Assembly (NCBI GenBank): GCA_001874255.1 | Contig: MPDC01000032.1 | Span: 1-41,230, forward strand | DNA: 41,230 bases | Origin: Alphaproteobacteria bacterium MedPE-SWcel | GTDB lineage: Bacteria > Pseudomonadota > Alphaproteobacteria > Rhodobacterales > Rhodobacteraceae | Direction: 5' to 3' | Shown: positions 16,032-22,624 of the stretch, piece after piece | Numbering within the stretch: position 1 is the first letter of the stretch | How the letters are laid out: every line of letters starts with the position of its first letter | Program-made: the position numbers and the translations under genes | Notes under the pieces: model-generated | The model's database searches: none | What the model was told of the DNA's origin: nothing | The model's input: the letters and a program-made list of their open reading frames with translations, nothing else

Positions 16032-18071
16032 ATGCCGTTGCACTGGCGCGTTGAAACAGCTCAGCCGGGGGCACCCTTGCCACGGCACCCCGTCGCTCAT
16101 TGGTGGTACACGCTCGAGGCCGAAGCCCGTGCCGCAGGACAGGAGACTGCGGCCAGTCTGTTGGCCCTGGATCTCGGCAACGGAGGCGAGGAGGCGATTT
16201 TGCCGCCGGTTCTGATGTCTCCGGATCAGGCGCGGGCCCTGCATCAAGGCCGGGATGTCCCGGATCCGGGCGCGCCCCTGTCGGACCTGTTGGAACGGGT
16301 GCGCGATGGCGTGCGGGACCGGACACTCTTTGCGCCCGTGATGCCACAAACGGCCCAATGCGATCCCACGCTCCGCGCGGCGGTGCCCTCGGAAGGGCTG
16401 CCCGATGTGCCCGAGGACAGCACCGTGATCGGGATCATCGACGACGGGATTGCCTTTGCTCATCCTGCGTTTCGCATGTCCGACGGGAAACACACGCGGT
16501 TTGCCTCCGTCTGGCAGCAGGATGGAGCCTGTCTGCGCGGGGCTGACGCGGATGTCCCGTTTGGACATGTCTATTACCGCGATGACATCGATCAGCGCCT
16601 GATACAGGCCGAATTTGACGAAGACCGGTTTTACCGCGATTTGCCGACCATCGGTGAGCAGGGGCACAGCCCGTTTCGGTATCGCGCCCTGCACGGGACC
16701 CATGTGGCCGATCTTGCCGCGGGCGGAGGGCAGGGCGATGCAATGGATGCCAATCCGGAGAAGTTTCCGATCCTTGCCGTCAATCTGCCGACGGCTCTGG
16801 TGAGTGATACCGGTGCGACCTTCATGGCGGGGGCCATGATCCTCGGGGTGCAGGACATCCTGCGCCGTACCGAGGAGATGATGCGCGCGGCCGGGCGTCC
16901 GTTGCCGCTGGTGCTGAACCTCAGTTTCGGTCTCGGCGGGATTGGCAAAAACGGGGGGCATCTGATTGCAGCCGCGTTGGAACAGGCTATGGAATACTGG
17001 CATGTGACGCACAAGGTTCCCATGCGGATTATCCTGCCTGCCGGCAATACCCTGCAATCGCGGCTTGCCGCGCGCGCCGAGATAAGTCCCGGCCGCCCCT
17101 TTCGCGGGACGGTACGCGTGGCGCCCGAAAATCGCGGCTCGACCTATCTGGAAATCGCCGTGGCGCAGCGCGGCCAGAAACCGGCCTTGTCCTCGCTGGC
17201 GGTCAAGGTCACTGCGCCGCAAGGGGCCGCGCTCTATCCTCCCGCCATGCCGGCGGCCCCGATGGCCATGGACACCGCATTGCAGCTGGTTCTGGACGCC
17301 CCGGATTTCGGCCCCAGAGGCTTGGCTCAATTCGGCATCTACCACGGTTTCCAACGCGACTTTGCGCCGGAAACTGCAGGTCACCCGGGGGAGGGCGTCG
17401 AGATTGTCACCGTCGCGCTTCCGCCCAATATGGCCCGAGATCCCTATAGGGCCTTGCCTCCCTGTGGCGATTGGACAGTCGAAGTCGGGCTGGCCCCCGG
17501 TCAAAGCCAACCCCAGGACATCGAGCTGCGCATTCTGCGAAATGACGTCCCCAGCCAGATCAATCCGGTGCGGCAACGCTCGTGGTTTCTGGACCCAAAG
17601 TACAGCGCGTTCGATGAAGGCGGCTATCCGCAGACAGAATTGGAAACACCGGGCTGTGCAATCACACGGGCCGGGACGCTGAATGCCCTTTCGGGAGGGC
17701 GCCAGATTGTGACGGTCGGCGCCGCGGTCGGACATCGGGATCAGCTTTCGGTCTACTCCTCTGCGGGGCCCGGGGGGCCCTTGGCCGAAGGGGCAGGCGT
17801 TACCCTGCATGCCTGTGCCGATGAGACCACCGCATTGCCAGGGCGGCGGGCGGCCGGATCGCGCGGCGCGGCCCATGTGCGGTTGTCCGGAACCAGTGTT
17901 GCGGCGCCTATTGTTGCCCGTCAAATGGCGCTGGCACTGGCGGGCTGGCACAGCGCGCCCGGCGGGGATCCTGCCGACTTCGCGCCACCGTCGGATTTTG
18001 TCGCTCGGGGGCCCGATGCGCCGCAAGAACGCGCGGGGCTTGGTGGGCTTTCTGCACCGGAACGTCGTTGA
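16032..18071 (+). CDS. Subtilisin-family (S8) serine peptidase, apparently cytoplasmic
   Basis: The product is 679 residues with the complete S8 catalytic set: Asp in VIGIIDDGIAFAHP (about residue 138), His in HGTHVADLAAG (about 222), the oxyanion Asn in ILPAGN (about 338) and Ser in LSGTSVAAPIVARQ (about 622). There is no signal peptide; the N-terminal ~130 residues form an unassigned domain. A large insert separates Asn from Ser and may be a substrate-binding or beta-rich module. ATG at 16032 follows AGGAGG by 7 bases and the haloperoxidase-like stop by 2 bp, so the two proteins are made together. A cytoplasmic subtilase beside a repeat-tailed enzyme suggests processing of a specific partner, which is inference. 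Confidence 0.9.
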   Translation: MPLHWRVETAQPGAPLPRHPVAHWWYTLEAEARAAGQETAASLLALDLGNGGEEAILPPVLMSPDQARALHQGRDVPDPGAPLSDLLERVRDGVRDRTLFAPVMPQTAQCDPTLRAAVPSEGLPDVPEDSTVIGIIDDGIAFAHPAFRMSDGKHTRFASVWQQDGACLRGADADVPFGHVYYRDDIDQRLIQAEFDEDRFYRDLPTIGEQGHSPFRYRALHGTHVADLAAGGGQGDAMDANPEKFPILAVNLPTALVSDTGATFMAGAMILGVQDILRRTEEMMRAAGRPLPLVLNLSFGLGGIGKNGGHLIAAALEQAMEYWHVTHKVPMRIILPAGNTLQSRLAARAEISPGRPFRGTVRVAPENRGSTYLEIAVAQRGQKPALSSLAVKVTAPQGAALYPPAMPAAPMAMDTALQLVLDAPDFGPRGLAQFGIYHGFQRDFAPETAGHPGEGVEIVTVALPPNMARDPYRALPPCGDWTVEVGLAPGQSQPQDIELRILRNDVPSQINPVRQRSWFLDPKYSAFDEGGYPQTELETPGCAITRAGTLNALSGGRQIVTVGAAVGHRDQLSVYSSAGPGGPLAEGAGVTLHACADETTALPGRRAAGSRGAAHVRLSGTSVAAPIVARQMALALAGWHSAPGGDPADFAPPSDFVARGPDAPQERAGLGGLSAPERR

Positions 18072-18110
18072 GGGACGGCCTCGGGAAGGGAATAAATTTT
18101 CCGGTGTTAT

Positions 18111-18132
18111 TCACGTATTCATCACAGTCTCG
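18111..18132 (+). promoter_or_regulatory. Second copy of the direct-repeat motif, after the subtilase gene
   Basis: TCACGTATTCA (18111-18121) and TCACAGTCTCG (18122-18132) repeat the TCAC unit at 11 bp spacing and match the motif at 14651 at 16 of the first 18 positions. It lies 40 bp after the subtilase stop and some 310 bp before the next small ORFs, so it could control a transcript running towards 18444-18885. Confidence 0.45.
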
Positions 18133-18323
18133 GTAGTGATTTCCCACTGATTTCAGGCGATACTCTGTCTTGTGAGTGCGGAAACTGTGTTGAGTGGAAA
18201 TTCCTTTTTAGAATGTAGTTGTTTCATATTGGTATTGAGTTGTTCCGCAAATAGAGCGTGGGCCTGAATGGCTGGTTTCGATGTGGTTGGTGTGCATTGG
18301 GCTGGCATGGGCAAGCGCAGGAT

Positions 18324-18358
18324 CGGCGACCCCCGAGATTGATTTCGTGGGGTCGCCG
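18324..18358 (+). other. Strong hairpin in the leader of the small ORFs
   Basis: The ten bases CGGCGACCCC at 18324-18333 are perfectly complementary to 18349-18358. A further CGA/TCG pairing extends the stem inward past a bulged T, and the loop is about eight bases. There is no T run after it, so it is more likely a regulatory or protective RNA structure than a classical terminator. Confidence 0.7.
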
Positions 18359-18362
18359 GCAC

Positions 18363-18390
18363 CTGAACGATCCACCCTGAACGATCCACC
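18363..18390 (+). repeat. 14 bp direct repeat, two copies
   Basis: CTGAACGATCCACC occurs twice head to tail directly after the hairpin, followed by two looser copies of a CCACC/AAGTCAT pattern up to about 18415. It may be a regulator site or a slippage product. Confidence 0.75.
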
Positions 18391-18443
18391 CAAGTCATAT
18401 CCACCGAAGTCATCAGTATGTTTTTCTCGAGGGCGCCTGAAAA

Positions 18444-18554
18444 GTGATTCCTGTTTTGGTCTCTCCGGCGACCGCTGCCCAGATGTTGTTGATGCCGCTG
18501 CAGCATTCCGAAACCCGGCTTCATCACCTGATGTGGGACGAGCGGGATGACTGA
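18444..18554 (+). CDS. Possible 36-residue peptide overlapping the next gene
   Basis: A GTG at 18444 opens a 36-codon frame ending in TGA at 18552-18554. It overlaps the ATG at 18547 of the next gene by 8 bp, a layout typical of translational coupling. The product is hydrophobic at its start (IPVLVSPATAAQMLLMPL) and His/Asp-rich at its end. The ribosome site is weak. It could be a coupled leader peptide or a small substrate, but evidence is limited to its position. Confidence 0.35.
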   Translation: MIPVLVSPATAAQMLLMPLQHSETRLHHLMWDERDD

Positions 18555-18885
18555 GCGAGAGACGGACAGCGGCGCAGATCCGTTTGCCTCCAATGCCAAA
18601 GCTCTGAAAACAGCGTTTGATACGATGGAGCGGCAGGCCATCGCCCTGAAGGCGGCCGAGGACTCCGGTGATCAGCTTGCGTTTGATGCGGCGGTTTCTG
18701 AGTTGCGTGCAGCCCAGATGTCATTCCTGCGAATCCACCGTCGGTTTCCGGCAGAGACCGCCTTGTACCTTGCGCAGCGACAGGCCGAGGTTGTGCAGGG
18801 GTTGGCGTTCGATCCGTTTTCATTGGTGGTGCGTCAGGATGATGACTTCGACGAGCCTGATGGCGCGCGGTCGGATCCCGAATAA
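18547..18885 (+). CDS. Small helical protein of unknown function in the GHT/subtilase cassette
   Basis: The protein has 112 residues, is acidic at both ends and has a central helical region of about residues 14-80 with heptad-like Leu/Ala spacing. There is no signal peptide, membrane segment or known motif. It is on the same strand as the regulator, haloperoxidase-like and subtilase genes and follows the second copy of the shared direct repeat, so it may belong to the same regulon. Its open frame, consistent codon use and coupled start make it a probable real gene. I do not recognise its family. Confidence 0.6.
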   Translation: MTERETDSGADPFASNAKALKTAFDTMERQAIALKAAEDSGDQLAFDAAVSELRAAQMSFLRIHRRFPAETALYLAQRQAEVVQGLAFDPFSLVVRQDDDFDEPDGARSDPE

Positions 18886-19243
18886 TCACGGTGACATCAT
18901 CGCGTGAGTTCTGCGTCGCGATCATCCATGCCACATCCGAGGCGCGCGTCTCTGAAGGCATGCTTTACCGGTTCGTGTACCGACCCGGTGAAAACCCGCG
19001 AATGCTACAAGCCCCGTGGACGCATGGCCAGATTGGGCGGATGGCCCGGATGATCAGCGGCGCAACCGTCATACGCTGCCACTGTCATTTCCACTGCCAC
19101 TGCCACTGCCATGACCTGCAGCGGAGCCCCCTCAGGGGTTTCATGGCCAGATGGGTCCATCCTAAATCCATTCCACCAAATACCGGGATTGAACTTCCAG
19201 ACTGGCTGCCTACCATTTGCGCATCAAGTCGCCGGTCATCAGG
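18886..19243. other. Region between the cassette and the split tRNA
   Basis: A 118-codon frame (18891-19247) covers most of this region, but it has no recognisable domain. Part of it is an artefact of a 6 bp tandem repeat, CCACTG three times at 19091-19108 with diverged copies before it, which encodes His/Cys alternation. I do not call it a gene. Most likely this is spacer DNA next to the island boundary. Confidence 0.4.
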
Positions 19244-19271
19244 TTGACACCAGTCCGAACTTGGATAGAAG
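19244..19271 (+). promoter_or_regulatory. Promoter of the split tRNA-Arg gene
   Basis: A perfect -35 hexamer TTGACA lies at 19244-19249, and TAGAAG (4 of 6 matches to TATAAT) lies 16 bases later at 19266-19271. Initiation near 19278 would place the transcript start about six bases before the tRNA 5' half at 19284. Confidence 0.55.
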
Positions 19272-19283
19272 ATGCTAGAGTTC

Positions 19284-19326
19284 GCCCACGTAATTCAACT
19301 GGATAGAATATCCGACTTCTAATCGG
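19284..19326 (+). pseudogene. 5' half of a tRNA-Arg(UCU) gene split by the island (attL)
   Basis: This is a complete tRNA 5' half: acceptor strand GCCCACG, a D-arm with stem ATTC/GAAT around AACTGGATA, anticodon stem TCCGA and loop CTTCTAA with anticodon TCT. After 19326 the sequence no longer fits a tRNA. The missing 3' half, with a perfectly matching acceptor strand CGTGGGC and encoded CCA, is at 38024-38069. The 12 bases ACTTCTAATCGG (19315-19326) are repeated there and are the likely recombination core. The gene is therefore interrupted and cannot give a mature tRNA from this site. Confidence 0.88.
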
Positions 19327-19411
19327 TTGGTCAAGTCCAAATTTTGCTTTGAATTAAAGGTGATTAGCAAGTAGTAGATTATCGCGGACTGTTTTGCAGA
19401 CTGCTTTCAGC

Positions 19412-19488
19412 GGCTCCGTAGCTCAACTGGATAGAGCAAGGACCTTCTAAGTCCGAGGTTGAGGGTTCAAGTCCTTCCGGGGCCGCCA
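19412..19488 (+). tRNA. tRNA-Arg (anticodon UCU), carried by the island
   Basis: A 77-base cloverleaf has acceptor GGCTCCG pairing with CGGGGCC (one G-U), D-loop AACTGGATA with stem GCTC/GAGC, anticodon loop CTTCTAA (anticodon TCT), T-arm GAGGG/CCTTC around TTCAAGT, and an encoded CCA at 19486-19488. It lies 86 bp inside the left end of the island. Its sequence differs clearly from the interrupted tRNA, so it is not a duplicate produced by integration. It reads AGA (and possibly AGG) and may replace the gene destroyed by the island. Confidence 0.95.
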
Positions 19489-19704
19489 AAATCTAAGCTT
19501 GTCGGGATATTAGCGTTTCATCGCGCAATGTCAAAACCCCATGTTCACGACCTCTCAATGAGAAGCGTTGTATGGAGCATCGACCTTATCTGATTTCAGC
19601 ACCCGTAGCGTGAACTGGAGAAGCTGGTAGAGTGGCGCTGCATATCCGCATCTGAACTTTTTTTCGGTTGGTGATGTGAAGAGCATCAACGTGCATGAGC
19701 AGAA

Positions 19705-19754
19705 TTTTTCCATCTCTCATGCCCCTCTATGTGAGGGCATTCAGGATGGAAAAA
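19705..19754 (+). other. 50-base imperfect palindrome
   Basis: TTTTTCCATC at 19705-19714 is perfectly complementary to GATGGAAAAA at 19745-19754. Inside, ATGCCC(C)TC pairs with GAGGGCAT around the loop TATGT with one bulged C. It could be a small RNA, an operator or a bidirectional terminator (the outer arms are T- and A-rich). Confidence 0.7.
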
Positions 19755-19761
19755 CTGCCCG

Positions 19762-19902
19762 GTGAAATTCTCTGGAAGTTTGGTCGGTTCCTGTGTCGCC
19801 TTCATTAAGGATGACTTGGAAGAAAGCCGCAGCCACAAAGTGACGATTTCACGAGTAGGTAATGTGACAGTAGAAGAAAAATCGAAACTGAAAGAAGGTT
19901 AG
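19762..19902 (+). CDS. Possible 46-residue protein of unknown function
   Basis: A GTG at 19762, just after the palindrome, opens a frame ending in TAG at 19900-19902. The C-terminal half (FIKDDLEESRSHKVTISRVG, then an acidic/basic tail) reads like real protein, possibly the end of a larger decayed gene. The ribosome site is poor. Apart from it, 19489-20308 holds no clear gene. Confidence 0.3.
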   Translation: MKFSGSLVGSCVAFIKDDLEESRSHKVTISRVGNVTVEEKSKLKEG

Positions 19903-20308
19903 GCTGCTTTGGACCATCCGAACTTCGGTTTCATGGGATCGTCTGAGCGACAACGCCTCCAACCGAAATCCGGGAGGGCTGGAGACCAAATAACACAGAT
20001 AACTTAAACCATATGGTCAAGGCTCACACAGGCAACACGTGTCTTTGAAAAGCTGGTAGCCGTGCGCCGAAGGGAGTTCCCACAAGTGAAATCCAATCAG
20101 CACTCTGCGTCACCTGATTTCCAGATCCTGCGCGGGCCCTCTTGTGAGGCCGCGCAGATCCGCAAACTCCGGTGAAGCAGAGCCAACAAACACCAACTTA
20201 AGCCAGACCGATAGACGATGCTGCTGCTACAGCGTGTCTGGCCAGACTGCCTTTGGAAAGGAGGAAAACAGGCTTCTTGAGCTGCCGCTTGGAGCAGCAT
20301 TTTTCGGG

Positions 20309-20734
20309 ATGAAACCGATGACTTTCTATAGAACTTTCTCAACCAACCAAACTTGTCTCAAACTCGCACACGTCCGGCAGTTTCTCAGCCAACATGGGAC
20401 TGATTTTGCTCGGGCGGCTCACAGGCTCGGAGGACCTGCCGCCAGTGCTCGCGTGTTCCTGCTCTGTGAAGCTGTACGTTACACGAGGCGCCTGACACGG
20501 GCACAAAGCAGCCAGCTTGTAGACTTCCACCGGTTGCTGACGCTGGAGCATGTCAGCGATCCGGGTCGTATTGAGTGCGGCCTCTTTGCTCATATCAATC
20601 CTGCTTCCGAATTCGTCGATGATTGCTGTGTGTTGTCCGAAAAACTCGGCTCGTTGCTTCGGAAAATCGCTGAGAACGATCCGGCGGAGGGCGGCGTTAC
20701 CCCAGCCTCCCAGAAAATTTCGCAAGCTGCGTGA
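20309..20734 (+). CDS. Island protein of unknown function
   Basis: A protein of about 141 residues from ATG 20309, with the frame open from 20144. It is predicted to be largely helical, with segments such as CLKLAHVRQFLSQHG and FVDDCCVLSEKLGSLLRKIAEN and several cysteines. No signal peptide or known motif is seen. A good AGGAGG at about 20259 lies too far upstream for this ATG, so the true start could be a rare codon nearer to it. The next gene starts 90 bp downstream on the same strand, and the two may be an operon. I do not recognise the family. Confidence 0.5.
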   Translation: MKPMTFYRTFSTNQTCLKLAHVRQFLSQHGTDFARAAHRLGGPAASARVFLLCEAVRYTRRLTRAQSSQLVDFHRLLTLEHVSDPGRIECGLFAHINPASEFVDDCCVLSEKLGSLLRKIAENDPAEGGVTPASQKISQAA

Positions 20735-20825
20735 TACCCCAGGGCCGGCCCGTGCAGGGTCGGCTGCCTTGAAGGGGCGGCCATCCCGGGCGCCCCAACG
20801 AACGACAATTAACTCAAGGGGTATC

Positions 20826-21272
20826 ATGACGATGCACGTGCTTTACAACAAACAGAACATGGATGATCTGGCAGCCGAGGCCGTAGGCTTGGGGAGGCAG
20901 GTCGCCGAGAGGGCCAAAGCGCTTCATCTCGGCGACACAGCAAAGGATGTGGCTTTCGTGTCGCGCTGCTTTGCGCGCCTGAAAGATCGCCAGCCTTTCG
21001 ATGAAGGGGACGAAGGTGGCTTTGATGCCGTCATGGATATTTTGGAGCGTAGTATTGCTTCAGAATTCCTGGGGAGCGAAGAGCGGTTTGAGGAGACCGG
21101 TTACGATGATTTTGGTCCCCGCGGCGTAACCCGCGAAACACCAGTGTATTCGGATCGCGGCAATGAACTGATCGAGCTACAATATCTTTTCCAAGATTTT
21201 CTCAACAGCCGTGACAGTGTACTCGATCACGTCGCTGCCCACCGCTGTTTGCTTGATATCATGAGCAGCTAA
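20826..21272 (+). CDS. Acidic island protein of unknown function
   Basis: The protein has 148 residues, is strongly acidic in its middle and is predicted helical, with segments such as MDDLAAEAVGLGRQVAERAKAL and ELIELQYLFQDFLNSRDSVLDHVAAHRC. The ATG at 20826 follows AAGGGG by a few bases, a usable ribosome site. It is on the same strand as the previous unknown gene and the excisionase-like gene after it, in the left half of the defence island. Small acidic proteins in such places are sometimes anti-restriction proteins or regulators, but I see no motif to support either. Confidence 0.6.
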   Translation: MTMHVLYNKQNMDDLAAEAVGLGRQVAERAKALHLGDTAKDVAFVSRCFARLKDRQPFDEGDEGGFDAVMDILERSIASEFLGSEERFEETGYDDFGPRGVTRETPVYSDRGNELIELQYLFQDFLNSRDSVLDHVAAHRCLLDIMSS

Positions 21273-21696
21273 GATTTTGCAGGAAACCATATCATGTATC
21301 TTGATCGGGTTTCCTGCCCTTGCAAGGCAGCTGAACGGTACAGCAGCACTCGCGCGCGTTGGCCAATTTCTGATTTCGCGAAGGAAATAAAGCAATAAAA
21401 AACAATGGCATAAATGTTGAAGATTGAAGCATACTGGCTATGTTTGGTGTCAAGATGTGCACGATGCATGACCTGAAAAGGAAGGAAACACTCAACGATC
21501 GGTCAACCGAGCTGCCATTAGCTTTCCCTGGATAACCGATAGTGAAAAGCATTGTATTGGTGAAGGAGCTCAATCTTTGGTCACTCCATCGGCCAAGCCC
21601 AAATTTCTTCGGCGTTTTTGACAGGCCGTCACGGCCGTCCGGATCAAGAGAGTCCGTAACAACCAACGCACTGCTACTAAATGAAGGAGTTTCAGA
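21273..21696. other. Intergenic region before the excisionase-like gene
   Basis: It is AT-richer than its surroundings and has only short overlapping frames, none with a recognisable product. It ends with AAGGAG at 21683-21688, the ribosome site of the following gene. It probably holds the promoter of that gene. Confidence 0.4.
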
Positions 21697-22005
21697 ATGG
21701 GTTATCAAGCACGTGGAACGTCTGGCATGACGCCAAATCTCAGCCTGCGCGATTTGCATGAAATTAGGGAAGTTGTCCAAGAATGCATCAGCCTTTTCAT
21801 CGAGCAAGTTAAGCCTGAGGAGCATGCTCCTGAGCCTGAATACCTCACAACAAGGGAGGTCGCGGAAATTACCAAATATTCCAAGGCTGCCCTTGAGGCT
21901 TATCGTGGGAAAAATGATGGGCCTCCGTTTTACAAACAAGGCGCGAATGTCCGTTACCGGTCGGATGAGGTGCGCAATTGGATGGAAGAAAAAAGGTACG
22001 AGTAA
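21697..22005 (+). CDS. Excisionase/AlpA-like helix-turn-helix protein
   Basis: The protein has 102 residues. The C-terminal half (about residues 48-100) is a MerR-type winged-helix of the excisionase/AlpA kind: YLTTREVAEITKYSKAALEAYR, then a wing with GPPFYKQGANVRYRSDEVRNWM. Such proteins bind DNA near attachment sites, direct excision or control integrase genes. AAGGAG 8 bases before ATG 21697 fixes the start. The N-terminal half is helical and acidic. Its place in an island with two integrases supports a role in excision or regulation, though it lies 14 kb from the integrase genes in the integrated form. Confidence 0.8.
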   Translation: MGYQARGTSGMTPNLSLRDLHEIREVVQECISLFIEQVKPEEHAPEPEYLTTREVAEITKYSKAALEAYRGKNDGPPFYKQGANVRYRSDEVRNWMEEKRYE

Positions 22006-22052
22006 AAATCTGGAGCGGCCTGCCGCGACGCCTGCTCGTTCAGGGAGCACCA

Positions 22053-22089
22053 AGCATTTTCTCGGCGGTAATCGCGCCGAGAAAATGCT
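22053..22089 (+). other. Perfect 15 bp hairpin after the excisionase-like gene
   Basis: AGCATTTTCTCGGCG at 22053-22067 is perfectly complementary to 22075-22089, with the 7-base loop GTAATCG. No T run follows on the plus strand, so a simple intrinsic terminator is not indicated. It may be a protein site, an mRNA-end structure or an origin-like element. Confidence 0.8.
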
Positions 22090-22624
22090 CGGCTGCCTAT
22101 TCAATACGCAATGTCGGTCCGTCTGGTAATCTGCCCACTCCGGTAATTGGCGTTCTCTGGGTATTGGCAGTGACCAGTCAAAACCTCCGCAAATTGGCCG
22201 TGATCTTTCCTCACCTCAGCAGATGCGCAACGCCTCACAAGATTGGGTCTTGGATCCGGTTCAGACCATAATGTTCTGCGCCAGCAACACGTCGTCTTGT
22301 AACGAAATGAATGGGATGCGGTCGTTCGCTGCAAGGGAACAGGCGAGCCACATTTCTTTCAAAACAGACCTTCTCATGGGACTGGAGCCCCTGCCCAACG
22401 AGCCCTACTGCTTGCTGTTTTCGCACAACCGATTGCATCACAGAAGCGCTTGATTATTAGATCAAATTACCTCAATTATAGGGCAGGCTCACTTGATCCA
22501 TTAAAGAGGGCTTTAGGATAATTTAGCCATTTTTCTATTGTCTGCCTGCTAACAAATTCTCAGCTTGAGGCTATGAAATTATCGATCTAAAGAGGCCTTC
22601 GCTTTCCGAAGGAAAACCGGGAAA
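22090..22624. other. Leader region of the Gabija operon
   Basis: A 76-codon frame (22223-22453) is present but has no recognisable product. From 22450 the sequence becomes very AT-rich, with several TA-rich blocks suited to promoters, ending in AAGGAA before the GajA start. I see no operator repeats. Confidence 0.4.

Noticed and set aside
15951-18026. 691-codon minus-strand frame opposite the subtilase gene
   Set aside because: The plus-strand subtilase has all catalytic motifs and a good ribosome site; the antisense frame is a shadow of high-GC codon use.
18891-19247. 118-codon frame with alternating His/Cys residues
   Set aside because: The His/Cys stretch comes from a CCACTG tandem repeat; no domain or ribosome site supports a gene.
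19412-19488. Intact tRNA-Arg as the attachment site itself
   Set aside because: Its 3' half does not match the tRNA 3' half at 38024-38069, whereas the broken 5' half at 19284-19326 matches it perfectly in the acceptor stem.
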